64,000 nt of DNA from Oerskovia jenensis (GTDB lineage: Bacteria > Actinomycetota > Actinomycetes > Actinomycetales > Cellulomonadaceae), in NCBI RefSeq assembly GCF_016907235.1, contig NZ_JAFBBO010000001.1, positions 4,389,692-4,453,691 of the forward strand, read 5' to 3'. A program made the position numbers and the translations under genes. The first letter of the stretch is position 1. Each line of letters opens with the position of its first letter. Below the pieces are notes generated by a model, which searched no databases, was not told the DNA's origin, and saw nothing but the letters and a program-made list of their open reading frames with translations. Positions 52,882 through 61,235 of the stretch are shown piece by piece.

Positions 52882-53405
52882 CCACGTCCGTACCCGCGGC
52901 CTCCGACCCCGGTCCCACCGGCCAGGGTGAGGAGGATGCCGTCCCCACCCCGCTGGACGTCGCCGAGGCGTTCGAGCACGCGCACGCGGCAGCGAGCGAC
53001 GTCGAGCCCTCCGCACCGGGTCCCGTGCCCGGCCCGGTGGCCGTGGACGCCACCGCCGCGGCCACCGGCCCGGTGGCCGGGACCGGTGCGCAGACCGTGA
53101 CCGCCGACCGCGACCAGGACGAGCTCGCCGACCGCGTCGTGGCCCGCGTGCTCGCCGTGCCGGGCGTCGTGCGGCTGCACGCCGGGGTCTTCGGTGAGGT
53201 CGCCACCTACCTGCCCGGGCGCGCCGTGACGGGGGTCCGGCTCCGTCCCGAGGAGACCGAGGTGCACCTCGTCGTCTCGGTCGGCCGTCCCCTCCCCGAC
53301 GTCGCCCGTGACGTCCACGAGGCCCTGCGTGGACTGGTCCCCGGTCCCGTGCGCGTGTTCGTCGAGGACGTCGAGTCCCCACCCTCATCACCGTCCGCGC
53401 CCTGA
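52878..53405 (+). CDS. Second Asp23-like protein of the envelope operon
   Basis: A 175-residue protein. The first 75 residues are Ala/Pro/Thr-rich and probably disordered. The rest resembles Asp23 (LADRVVARVLAVPGVVRLHA, VTGVRLRPEETEVHLVVSVG, GPVRVFVEDVESPP) but is shorter and less conserved. Its ATG overlaps the previous stop (ATGA). Gene position and fold resemblance suggest a partner of the other Asp23 proteins; function unknown. Confidence 0.8.
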   Translation: MTTSVPAASDPGPTGQGEEDAVPTPLDVAEAFEHAHAAASDVEPSAPGPVPGPVAVDATAAATGPVAGTGAQTVTADRDQDELADRVVARVLAVPGVVRLHAGVFGEVATYLPGRAVTGVRLRPEETEVHLVVSVGRPLPDVARDVHEALRGLVPGPVRVFVEDVESPPSSPSAP

Positions 53406-53429
53406 GCGGGCGCCGTCCAAGGAGAGCAC

Positions 53430-53609
53430 ATGTCTGTGTCCACGATCGGTCTGCTGACCGGGATCCTGCTGGCGATCGCCGCGATCCTCGGAGGGTTCTG
53501 GGGCTTCGTCCTCGCCGTGGTCCTCGGCGGCATCGGATGGGTCGTCGCGGCCCAGATCGAAGGGCGCATCGACCTCGGCGCCGCCTTCCGCGGCCGCGGC
53601 CATGTCTGA
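53430..53609 (+). CDS. Small DUF2273-like membrane protein
   Basis: A 59-residue protein with two hydrophobic helices (STIGLLTGILLAIAAILG and FWGFVLAVVLGGIGWVVAAQ) and a short polar tail with GRIDLGAAF. This is the layout of the small DUF2273 proteins that accompany Asp23 and AmaP. AAGGAG lies six bases before the ATG. Its last eight bases overlap the next gene. Confidence 0.85.
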   Translation: MSVSTIGLLTGILLAIAAILGGFWGFVLAVVLGGIGWVVAAQIEGRIDLGAAFRGRGHV

Positions 53610-54051
53610 CCCGTCGACCACCCGGCCGCCCCTCGCCGAGGGGTGGGCCACGCGCCCCACGGTCGAGGCGACCGATGCCCCGGAACGGGGGGTGCTGCGC
53701 GTCGCCGACCGGGTCGTGGAGAAGGTCGCTCGCGCGGCCGTGCTCGGCGTCCCCGGTGTCGCGCCCGACGCGGCCACCGCGGGAACGGTGGGCCGAGCCC
53801 TGGGCAGGGCCTACCCGCACGTCACCTGCTCACGCGCCGGCGACCGGGCCCGCGTCGTGCTCGAGATCGCCCTGGTGTGGCCGGCCCCGGCCGCGGACGT
53901 CGCCCGCCGGGTCTGCGACGCGGTGACCGACCAGCTCCGGGGCCTCGCCGGGGTGCACGTGGACGAGATCCGCGCGACCGTCGCGCGCATCGTGGACCCG
54001 TCCGACGTCGTCGGGCCCAGCGGTTCGGCCAAGGAGCGACGAGTCCGATGA
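53602..54051 (+). CDS. Third Asp23/Gls24 family protein
   Basis: A 149-residue protein with LRVADRVVEKVARAAVLGVP, RAYPHVTCSRAGDRARVVLE and GLAGVHVDEIRATVARIVDP, an Asp23 fold with low conservation in the middle. It overlaps the DUF2273-like gene by eight bases and the next gene by four (ATGA), so all are translated together. Likely a membrane-associated stress protein like its neighbours. Confidence 0.84.
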   Translation: MSDPSTTRPPLAEGWATRPTVEATDAPERGVLRVADRVVEKVARAAVLGVPGVAPDAATAGTVGRALGRAYPHVTCSRAGDRARVVLEIALVWPAPAADVARRVCDAVTDQLRGLAGVHVDEIRATVARIVDPSDVVGPSGSAKERRVR

Positions 54052-54608
54052 GCGCACCCTCAGCACCCCCCACCCGGACGATCCCCGCACCGGCCAGATC
54101 GCCGCGGGCCGGTCTCGCCCTGACCTCGTGGGCGTTCGTCCTGGCGCTCGTGCTGCTCGCCGTCGCGGTCCTCGCCGGGCAGGCCGCGTTCGTGGCCGCC
54201 CGCGGGCAGGGCACGAGCTGGTACGCCTCCCTCGCGGACGCCCTGGACGGGCTCGAACCCGAGACGTGGGTCGGGGTGGTCGGCGTGCTCGTCGCCCTGG
54301 TCGGTCTCTGGTTGCTCTGGCAGGCGGTCCGCCCCCGTCCGCGCACGACCCAGCGCGTCGCGGCGGCCAGCGGCGTCCATCTCCGCTCGGCCGACGTCGC
54401 CCGCTGGGTGAACGCCACGGCCCGCGACGTACCGGGCGTCCTCGACACCCGCACGTCCGTGACGCGACGCGCCGTGCGGGTCACGGTCCGGTCGACGGGC
54501 TCCCCGGACATCCTCTCCGACGTTCGCGACGAGGTCACCCGCCAGCTCGCGGCGCTCGAACGACCGCCGCGCCTGACGGTGCGACCCAGCGAAGGGCAAC
54601 GACCATGA
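54048..54608 (+). CDS. DUF6286 family membrane protein
   Basis: A 186-residue protein with two membrane helices (TSWAFVLALVLLAVAVLAGQ and WVGVVGVLVALVGLWLLW) separated by about 40 residues, then a soluble domain (VARWVNATARDVPGVLDTRT, RRAVRVTVRSTGSPDILSDV). This is the arrangement of the DUF6286 proteins found in actinobacterial Asp23 operons. Its start overlaps the third Asp23 gene and its stop overlaps AmaP. Its role is unknown, probably anchoring the Asp23 complex. Confidence 0.82.
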   Translation: MSAPSAPPTRTIPAPARSPRAGLALTSWAFVLALVLLAVAVLAGQAAFVAARGQGTSWYASLADALDGLEPETWVGVVGVLVALVGLWLLWQAVRPRPRTTQRVAAASGVHLRSADVARWVNATARDVPGVLDTRTSVTRRAVRVTVRSTGSPDILSDVRDEVTRQLAALERPPRLTVRPSEGQRP

Positions 54609-55192
54609 ACCGCACCGTCCTGCGTCTCGACCGTGCGCTGCTCGCCCTGGCCGGCCTCGTGCTGGTCGTCGTCGGCGTCGCTGCGCTGCTGTGGACCACG
54701 GGCACCCTGGCGGAGTACGTCGACGGCGTCCCCACGACGCTCGACACGTCCGCCGCGACCGACGCCGACTCCCAGTCGTGGTGGCCCTACGCGACCGGCG
54801 CCGTCGCCCTGGTGCTCGCGGTCGTGGCGGTCTGGTGGATGCTCGCGCACCTGCCCGCGCGCACCGTGCCCGAGCAGGACCTGCCCGGCTCCAGCCGCGC
54901 CGTGCGTCTGCGGATCGACCGGGGCGCCGTCGCCGACGCGACCGCCCGTGCGGCCCAGCAGATCCCCTCGGTCCGCAGGGCCACGGCGACCCTGCGCGAC
55001 GAGGGCGCCGAGCTCGTGCTCAGCCTCCTGGTCACCGTCGACCCCGCGACCGACCTGCCCGACCTCGCCACCCGGCTCGACGACGTCGTCACCGATGCCG
55101 CGACCGTGCTGCCCGACGACAGGCTCCGCTCCCGCACGACCGTCAGGATGCGGTCGAGCCGCCGCGCGGCCCGGACGGCCCGCGTCGCCTAG
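54605..55192 (+). CDS. amaP: AmaP-like alkaline shock membrane anchor protein
   Basis: A 195-residue membrane protein. Two hydrophobic segments (ALLALAGLVLVVVGVAALLW and YATGAVALVLAVVAVWWML) are separated by a short acidic loop, followed by a soluble Asp23-like region (LRIDRGAVADATARAAQQIP, ELVLSLLVTVDPATDLPDLA). In staphylococci AmaP tethers Asp23 to the membrane; here the gene ends the matching operon. The call is by architecture and position. It converges with the stressosome operon 39 bp away. Confidence 0.83.
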   Translation: MNRTVLRLDRALLALAGLVLVVVGVAALLWTTGTLAEYVDGVPTTLDTSAATDADSQSWWPYATGAVALVLAVVAVWWMLAHLPARTVPEQDLPGSSRAVRLRIDRGAVADATARAAQQIPSVRRATATLRDEGAELVLSLLVTVDPATDLPDLATRLDDVVTDAATVLPDDRLRSRTTVRMRSSRRAARTARVA

Positions 55193-55231
55193 CCGCTCGG
55201 CAGAAGGACCAGGTGCGGCCGCGGCGCAGAG

Positions 55232-56833
55232 CTAGCGGGGAGGTCCGTCGGGCAGCGCGCGACGTCCGACCGCGACCACGGCCACGTCGTCCTCGCGGCC
55301 CGGATCGTCGAAGCCCGAGACCAGCCGTTCGCACATCGTCGTCGGCTCGACCCCCGCGTTCTCCCCGGCGAGCACGGCGAGTCGGTCGAGGGCGTCGGGC
55401 AGCGACGCGCCGCGGCGCTCCACGAGCCCGTCGGTCACGAGGACCAGCAGGTCGCCGTGGTCGAGGACGTCATGGTGAGCGGGGCGGCTGTCCGGGTTCG
55501 GCAGCCCCAGGAGGCGTGACCCCTCCTTGACACGTATCACCGTGCCGTCGGCGCGGACGACGAGCGCGGGGAGGTGGCCGGCGTCGGTGATCTCGACCGC
55601 TCCTGAGACGGGGTCCACGACGCACACGCACACCGTCGCGTACTCGGTGTGGTCCTGGCGCAACGCCTCGTTGAGGAGGTTGAGGGCGACCTGCGCGTCG
55701 TGACCTTCTCGAAGGTAGGCGCGAAGGGTCACGCGCACCTCGGCCATGACTGTCGCAGCGCGCAACGAGTGCCCCTGGACGTCGCCGATGACGACGGCCA
55801 CCCGGCCGTCCGGCAGGTCGAACGCGTCGTAGAAGTCACCGCCGACGTCGAGACGGGCGTCGGCGGCCTCGTAGCGAGCCGCGACGTCCAGGCCGCCGCT
55901 CACGTGCAGGCCCGACGGCAGCAGCGCCCGCTGGAGCGCGAGCGCGATGCGTTGCTCCTCGGCGAACGTGCGCAGGTTCGAGAGCGCGACCGTCGCAGCG
56001 TCGGCGAAGCGGCCGGCGACCGCTCTCTCCTCGTCGGTGAGCGTCCGGGCCTCGTCGACCTGGACGCCCAGCCCGCCCACGAGCGCACCGTTGGTGTCGA
56101 CGAGCCACAGGGTCCACCACGGCGACGGGTCGATCCCCGCCTCCCGCAGGAGAGGCTGCCAGGGGGCAGGGATCTCGTCGGCGGCGAAGACAGCGGTCCT
56201 CTCGTCGCCCGGGGCGAGCACGGCGGTGGTTCCGCGCCCACGGACCAGCGGCGAGGTGTCCGTCGTACAGACCGAGCGCAGCACGAGTCCGGTCTCCGCG
56301 ACGACCATCGCGACGACGGCCCGCCCGAGGACGGTGCAGGCCCCGCGAGCGGTACGGTCCACGATCGCCTCGTAGGAGCGGGCCTCGTGCAAGGGCACCA
56401 GGGCGCTCGCGAGCGCCTCGAGACGACGTGCGGTACGTCCGGCCCCGCGCTGAGCGTCGTGCCGCCGGCACAGCGCACTGATCGTCGCGAGGAACTCGTC
56501 CCGGTCGAGAGGCTCGGGCAGGTAGGCATCCGCACCGCCCTCGAGACCGGCGGTCCGGGACGCCGCGTCGACGGCGGTCGCCGAGACGTGCAGGACGGGG
56601 ATGTGAGCGGTCGCGGGGTCCGCCTTGAGGGTGCTGCAGACCTCGCGCCCGGAGATGTCCGGGAGATTGACGTCGAGGACCATCGCGTCGATCTGCGGGG
56701 TGGTGCGGGCCAGGGCCTCGCTGCCGGTCGCGGCCTCGATCACGTCGAAGCCCGCACGGCGGAGCCAGCTCGACATGACGTATCGCTGCGCCGCCGTGTC
56801 GTCGACCACGAGCACGGTGCGGGGCGCGCTCAC
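55232..56833 (-). CDS. Receiver-GAF-PP2C phosphatase (RsbU/SpoIIE type)
   Basis: A 533-residue signalling protein. Residues 1-125 form a receiver domain (TVLVVDDTAAQRYVM, phosphorylatable Asp in AMVLDVNLPDISG, Lys replaced by Pro in ADAYLPEPLD). About 140-295 is a GAF-like sensory region and 300-533 a PP2C/SpoIIE phosphatase (LDVGGDFYDAFDLPDGRVAV, IGDVQGHSLRAATVMAEVRV, LVLVTDGLVERR, REDDVAVVAVG). Such phosphatases remove phosphate from anti-anti-sigma factors. Its start overlaps the stop of the hybrid kinase (ATGA). It is the last gene of the stressosome operon and would be its output step. Confidence 0.9.
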   Translation of the reverse strand: MSAPRTVLVVDDTAAQRYVMSSWLRRAGFDVIEAATGSEALARTTPQIDAMVLDVNLPDISGREVCSTLKADPATAHIPVLHVSATAVDAASRTAGLEGGADAYLPEPLDRDEFLATISALCRRHDAQRGAGRTARRLEALASALVPLHEARSYEAIVDRTARGACTVLGRAVVAMVVAETGLVLRSVCTTDTSPLVRGRGTTAVLAPGDERTAVFAADEIPAPWQPLLREAGIDPSPWWTLWLVDTNGALVGGLGVQVDEARTLTDEERAVAGRFADAATVALSNLRTFAEEQRIALALQRALLPSGLHVSGGLDVAARYEAADARLDVGGDFYDAFDLPDGRVAVVIGDVQGHSLRAATVMAEVRVTLRAYLREGHDAQVALNLLNEALRQDHTEYATVCVCVVDPVSGAVEITDAGHLPALVVRADGTVIRVKEGSRLLGLPNPDSRPAHHDVLDHGDLLVLVTDGLVERRGASLPDALDRLAVLAGENAGVEPTTMCERLVSGFDDPGREDDVAVVAVGRRALPDGPPR

Positions 56834-58557
56834 GAGGTCTCCCTCGCCCGCCGCAACGTCGCGACGAGGTGGTCTCGCGAGATGCTCGACTTGGGGAGGA
56901 AAGCCGCGCCTCCGAGATCTTCCAGGAGGGGAGGGGGAGTGCTCGACATGAGGACCGTCGCGGTCGCCGGATAGAGGTCGTGGATCGTCGACCGGAGCGT
57001 CGGTCCGTCCATGCCAGGTAGTCGCACGTCCAGGAGGGCGAGGTCCGCTGCGCCGTCGTGCAGGAGCGCGAGAGCGTGCGGCGCGTCGTGCGCGATGCTG
57101 ACCCGAGCCGCGTCGTCGGCCAGCATGGCGACGAGGACGGACGCGAACGCCCGGTCGTCGTCGACGACGAGCACGTGACCGAGGTCCCTCGCGCGAGGGT
57201 CGGCGGGGCGGGGCGGGGTGTCCCGGAGCGCCCCGCCGAGCGAGAGCGAGGGAAGGCGGACGGTGAAGGTGCTCCCGGCGCCGAGGCGCGACGACGCGCG
57301 GATCGTCCCGCTCAGTGCCTGCGAGGTCCGCCGTGCGTAGGGCAGCCCGAGGCCGGTGCCGCGTGCTGTGGGCTGCAGGCGGTTCGGTACCTGCACGAAC
57401 TCCTCGAACACCGCGTCGAGCTGCTCCTCGGGGATCCCGAGGCCCGTGTCCTGGACGTCGAACCGCACGTGGTCGCCGTCGGTGCTCGCCGTGAACTCGA
57501 TGTGCCCCTCGTCGGTGAACTTCGCGGCGTTCGCCAGGAGGTTGCGCAGCACCCGGGTGGCGAGGCGGCGGTCCGTCACGAGCGGGGCCTGGTGCGTGGT
57601 GGTGGTCCGCAGCGTCACGCCGGGTCGCAGCAACGGAAGGGTCGTGCCGTGCAGCTCCTGGAGCAGCTGGGCGACGTCGACCGGTGCCGGCTCGACGTCC
57701 TCGTGCCCTGCCTCGGCCCGTGCGAGGTCGAGCAGCTCGTCGACGAGCTGGAGCAGCGTCCCGGCGCTCTCTCGCAGGTAGGCGGTCTGCTGCGCCTGCT
57801 CGGTGTCGAGGTGCGAGTCCGCGAGCAGCGACGTGAGGCCGAGGATCGAGTTCACGGGTGAGCGCAGCTCGTGGCTCACGTTGCGCAGGAACCGCGTCTT
57901 GGCCTCGTTGGCTGACGCGAGCTCACGACCACGCTCGTCGAGCTCGGCGTAGAGGGCCACGACCCCGGTGTTCGTCTCCTCGAGCTCGGTCGAGAGCTGG
58001 TCGTACATCGCGAGCACGCCGCGGTTCGTCTCCTCGAGCTCCTCGTTGAAGCGCCGGAGCTCCTCCTTCTGCTGGTTCAGCTCTTCCAGGGTCCGCACGA
58101 GCTCGGAGTTCTGCACCCGCAGCTCGTCCAGCGCGTCCGCCACGTGCGCCGCCGCGGTGGACCGGCGCACGGCTGCGAGCGACGCCTCGTCCGTGCGGGC
58201 CGTCGAGCTGAGGACCTTGGTGAGGACCACCCGGGCACCGGTCGGCTCCACCTCGAGTCCCTTGACGAGACGTCGCGCCGCAGGGACCCCACCGCCGGAC
58301 GAGTCACCGTCGACGACGAAGGGGACGTCGGGGGTGATCTCGGCGCGCAGGGTCGCCTGAGGGACACCCGGGATCACGGCGATCACGACGTCGGCGGTCC
58401 CGGTGGCCACCGCGGCCCTGCCGATCTCCGAGAGCGCGGTCGCCACCCTCACCTGGTCCTGGGTGTCCAGCCCGAGCTGGCGGCAGATCTCTCGCCCGGC
58501 CCGGCGCAGCGCGAGGACGTCGGCGTCGGACCGGAGATGGGTCGCGAGGAGTGGCAT
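56830..58557 (-). CDS. Hybrid sensor histidine kinase with RsbT-like N-terminal domain
   Basis: A 575-residue cytoplasmic kinase. The first 130 residues resemble RsbT/RsbW-type ATPases, but the ATP-binding N-box asparagine is missing (ALSEIGRAA where the adjacent rsbT-like gene has ASELARNTL). A coiled coil (about 140-210, QKEELRRFNEELEETNRG) leads to the dimerisation histidine (NVSHELRSPVNSIL), HATPase (RVLRNLLANAAKFTDEGHIE, DTGLGIPEEQ, GTGLGLPYARR) and a C-terminal receiver (LVVDDDRAFA, LALLDVRLPGMDG). It has no membrane helix. It should transfer phosphate to itself or the downstream receiver-PP2C protein. It lies two bases after the phosphatase gene. Confidence 0.9.
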   Translation of the reverse strand: MPLLATHLRSDADVLALRRAGREICRQLGLDTQDQVRVATALSEIGRAAVATGTADVVIAVIPGVPQATLRAEITPDVPFVVDGDSSGGGVPAARRLVKGLEVEPTGARVVLTKVLSSTARTDEASLAAVRRSTAAAHVADALDELRVQNSELVRTLEELNQQKEELRRFNEELEETNRGVLAMYDQLSTELEETNTGVVALYAELDERGRELASANEAKTRFLRNVSHELRSPVNSILGLTSLLADSHLDTEQAQQTAYLRESAGTLLQLVDELLDLARAEAGHEDVEPAPVDVAQLLQELHGTTLPLLRPGVTLRTTTTHQAPLVTDRRLATRVLRNLLANAAKFTDEGHIEFTASTDGDHVRFDVQDTGLGIPEEQLDAVFEEFVQVPNRLQPTARGTGLGLPYARRTSQALSGTIRASSRLGAGSTFTVRLPSLSLGGALRDTPPRPADPRARDLGHVLVVDDDRAFASVLVAMLADDAARVSIAHDAPHALALLHDGAADLALLDVRLPGMDGPTLRSTIHDLYPATATVLMSSTPPPLLEDLGGAAFLPKSSISRDHLVATLRRARETS

Positions 58558-58559
58558 GG

Positions 58560-59597
58560 TCAGCGATCCGACCAGGCGACGGGCAGCACCGCCACGCTGG
58601 AGTCGTCGCGCCGCACGGCGTTGTCGCGCAGCAGGACGCCGGAGACGACGAGAGGGGAGCGGGTCGCCAGTCCCGGGTAGTCCCCGAGGGACCAGCGGTT
58701 GGTGAGTCCGTCGCTGTGCAGGACGACGACGTCGCCACGGTCGACCGGGTACGTCGTCTCGCGCAGCGGTCGGCCGGGCACCCCCGCGATCCCGGGGTGG
58801 GAGACCAGCCCCCGCTGACGGTCGCCGTGGATGGTCCCGGAGATGTTCCCGAGGCCCGCATGGCGCAGCACGCCGCCGCTCACCTGGGAGATCGCGACGG
58901 CGGCCCCACGCGTGCCGGACAGGGCTCCGTGCACGCGCTGCAAGAGCGCCACGGGCGTCCCCGCAGGCGCGTCGAGGAAGGCGCGCACGGCAGCGCCGGA
59001 GGCCGCTGCGGCCAGTGGCCCGTGCCCCAGGCCGTCGGCGACCATGAGGCTCGGGACACCGTCGTCGTGGCGAACCGCGAAGGCGTCACCCGACACGTCC
59101 TGCCCGGTCATCGCGCGCACCACGCCCGTCGCTTGCGCGAGCCCGTTCGCCCCACCCGGGGCGGCGAACGTCGCGGCGATGACCGTCCCTTGCCCGGGCG
59201 CCGTCCAGGCGTCCCAGGACGTGGCGAGCCGGGGAAGAGTGCCCAGACCGATGCCGAGGGTCCCTCCGGTGGAGACGCCGTCCCGCATGGCGGCGCTGAT
59301 GTCGCGCATGCCGGGACCGGAGTCGACGGCGAGGACCTCGAGCGTGGCGTGGTCACCGGTGCGGCGCACGCGGACCAGGATCGCCCCGGATCCGGCATGC
59401 CTCTCCTGGTTGGTGGCCAGCTCGGAGACGACGAGGCCGATCTCCGCGGCGCGGTCCTCGCTCAGGCCGAGCTGTCGGGCGCTCGTGCTCGCGGCCCGTC
59501 GCACCCGCCCGACCGCGGACGGGTGGTCCACTGCGTACCAGTCGCCCTCCTCGACGAGGCTGCGCCGCTCGTCGACACCGCTCGATGTGGGGGTCAT
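58560..59597 (-). CDS. ATPase-PP2C fusion of the stressosome (RsbW-like plus SpoIIE/RsbX-like)
   Basis: A 345-residue protein. The N-terminal 150 residues are a GHKL serine-kinase-like ATPase (LVVSELATNQERHAG N-box, LAVDSGPGMRD). The rest is a PP2C phosphatase of the SpoIIE/RsbX group (MVADGLGHGPLAAAASGAAV, VVVLHSDGLTNRWSLGD, DDSSVAVL). RsbX phosphatases reset stressosomes by dephosphorylating RsbR and RsbS; the fused ATPase domain could make this a two-way switch. Its ATG overlaps the RsbT-like stop (ATGA). Confidence 0.87.
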   Translation of the reverse strand: MTPTSSGVDERRSLVEEGDWYAVDHPSAVGRVRRAASTSARQLGLSEDRAAEIGLVVSELATNQERHAGSGAILVRVRRTGDHATLEVLAVDSGPGMRDISAAMRDGVSTGGTLGIGLGTLPRLATSWDAWTAPGQGTVIAATFAAPGGANGLAQATGVVRAMTGQDVSGDAFAVRHDDGVPSLMVADGLGHGPLAAAASGAAVRAFLDAPAGTPVALLQRVHGALSGTRGAAVAISQVSGGVLRHAGLGNISGTIHGDRQRGLVSHPGIAGVPGRPLRETTYPVDRGDVVVLHSDGLTNRWSLGDYPGLATRSPLVVSGVLLRDNAVRRDDSSVAVLPVAWSDR

Positions 59598-60001
59598 CGG
59601 CGCCAGGTCGCGATCTCGACGCGAGTACCCGCGCCTGCGGCGGTGTCGATCGCGAAGTGCTGGACGAGCCGGCGCGACCCGGAGAGGCCCAGGCCGAGGC
59701 CGCCCCCGCTGGTCCAGCCGTCCGTCAGGGCGAGGTCGAGGTCCGGGATACCCGGGCCCTCGTCCGAGAAGACCGCGCGCACGCCGGTCCGGACGCCGTC
59801 GGTGACGAGCACGACCTCGGCATCGCCACCTCCGCCGTACACGAGGGTGTTGCGGGCGAGCTCGCTCGCCGCAGTGACGAGCTTGGTCTGGTCGACCAGC
59901 GAGAGGCGCGCCTCCTGCGCCAGGGTACGCACGAGCTGGCGTACCTTGACGACGTCGGAGTCCGTCCTGATCGGCAAGCGCTCTGCCGTGGTCGAGGTCA
60001 T
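59594..60001 (-). CDS. rsbT: RsbT-like serine/threonine kinase of the stressosome
   Basis: A 135-residue GHKL kinase. It has VRQLVRTLAQEARLSLVDQT, N-box TAASELARNTLVYGG, and ATP-lid residues DEGPGIPDLDLAL followed by GLGLGLSGSRRLVQ. RsbT is held by the RsbR-RsbS complex until stress, then phosphorylates RsbR and RsbS and activates downstream phosphatases. Its ATG overlaps the rsbS stop by four bases, the standard rsbR-S-T order. Length is typical. Confidence 0.92.
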   Translation of the reverse strand: MTSTTAERLPIRTDSDVVKVRQLVRTLAQEARLSLVDQTKLVTAASELARNTLVYGGGGDAEVVLVTDGVRTGVRAVFSDEGPGIPDLDLALTDGWTSGGGLGLGLSGSRRLVQHFAIDTAAGAGTRVEIATWRR

Positions 60002-60402
60002 CTCTCCTCGCGCTCGGCGGCCGCGAGAAGCACGTCCTCCGGGGATCGCTCGGAGGGAGCCAGGAGCAGCAGGGCGCGCTCGACGTCGAGCGCCGTGCGG
60101 ACGTCCCCGAGCGAGAGCCCCAGCTCGACCATGGTGATCGCGACCGCCGGCCGCATGCCCACGACGACGGTCGTGGCGTCGAGAACGTGCGAGATCCCGG
60201 CGACCGACGCGAGCATCCGTCCGATGAAGGAGTCCACGATCTCCAGGCCGGAGATGTCGATGATGACGCCACGTGCGCCCGTCTCGGTGATCCGCTCCGC
60301 GAGGTCCTCCTGGAGACGGAGCGCGGTGTCGTCCTGGAGATCGATCTGGATCGAGACGAGCAGCGTCGAGCCGATCCTGAGGATGGGCACGCCGTCGGTC
60401 AT
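59998..60402 (-). CDS. rsbS: RsbS-like stressosome scaffold (STAS domain)
   Basis: A 134-residue single STAS domain protein. VPILRIGSTLLVSIQIDL starts it, and the phosphorylation-site loop reads IDISGLEIVDSFIGRML, with Ser in DSF as in B. subtilis RsbS. It then shows VVVGMRPAVAITMVELGL. It forms the stressosome shell with RsbR and binds RsbT. Overlapping starts and stops on both sides (ATGA) mark a tightly coupled operon. Confidence 0.93.
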   Translation of the reverse strand: MTDGVPILRIGSTLLVSIQIDLQDDTALRLQEDLAERITETGARGVIIDISGLEIVDSFIGRMLASVAGISHVLDATTVVVGMRPAVAITMVELGLSLGDVRTALDVERALLLLAPSERSPEDVLLAAAEREER

Positions 60403-61235
60403 GCGGGCAGCCCGCCCTGCCGGTCACCGCGGCCCGAGCGCAGCGCGTCGACGAGGGCGTCGGCGAGCGTCGCACGGGTGCGGATGTCGCCGAACTCGAT
60501 GCCGAGCGCCACGATCGTCTGCGCGATCTGGGGCCGGATCCCGCTGATGGTGCACTCGGCGCCCATGAGGCGCGCCGCGACGACGGTCTTGAGCAGGTGC
60601 TGCGCGACCTGGGTGTCGACTGCCGGGACGCCGGTGATGTCGATGATCGCGTGCTCGCTGCCCGTCTCGACCAGCGTGTTGAGCAGCTTCTCCATGACGA
60701 CCTGAGCGCGGGCGGAGTCGAGCGTCCCGACGAGCGGAACCGCGACGATCCCCTTCCAGAGCTTCACGACCGGCGTCGAGAGCTCGAGGAGCTGCTCCGC
60801 CTGCTCCGCGATGATCGACTCGCGGGCTGCCGCGAAGGTCTCGAACGTGATGAGACCGAGCTGGTCGACGAGGCGCAGCAGCGTCGTGATGTCCGCACCG
60901 GACGAGGCGAGCGGGTACAGCCCCTCCTTGAGCGCGAAGATGCCGACGGCGGTCTCGCGCGGCGTGAACCCCAGGCGCGCGCGTGTCGCCGAGACGTCCG
61001 CGAGGATGCCGCGGAGCTGGTCGAACGCGGCGTCGGCCAGCGAGGTCCCACCGGCGCGGAGTCCCTCGACCAGGGTGTCGAAGATCTCGGCCTGCTCGCG
61101 CTCGAGCTCACCTCGTGAGGTGCGTCCGTAGAGCTCCCGGGCGGCAGCCTCGATCCACTCGCCACGCACGGCCTCGGCGTGGTCGGTGAGCAGCTGGGCG
61201 AGCGACTCGGGTGGGGCGGTGACGACGTCTGCCAT
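60399..61235 (-). CDS. rsbR: RsbR-like stressosome sensor
   Basis: A 278-residue RsbR paralog. The N-terminal 150 residues are a helical sensor of the RsbRD type (no globin, PAS or membrane segment evident). The C-terminal STAS domain has VAVPLVGTLDSARAQVVMEK and the phosphorylation loop IIDITGVPAVDTQVAQHLL, with Thr residues as in RsbR. ATG at 61233-61235 is preferred because AGGA lies six bases upstream; an ATG six bases earlier has its purine tract almost touching it. It is the first gene of the stressosome operon. The leader holds an inverted repeat. Confidence 0.9.
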   Translation of the reverse strand: MADVVTAPPESLAQLLTDHAEAVRGEWIEAAARELYGRTSRGELEREQAEIFDTLVEGLRAGGTSLADAAFDQLRGILADVSATRARLGFTPRETAVGIFALKEGLYPLASSGADITTLLRLVDQLGLITFETFAAARESIIAEQAEQLLELSTPVVKLWKGIVAVPLVGTLDSARAQVVMEKLLNTLVETGSEHAIIDITGVPAVDTQVAQHLLKTVVAARLMGAECTISGIRPQIAQTIVALGIEFGDIRTRATLADALVDALRSGRGDRQGGLPA

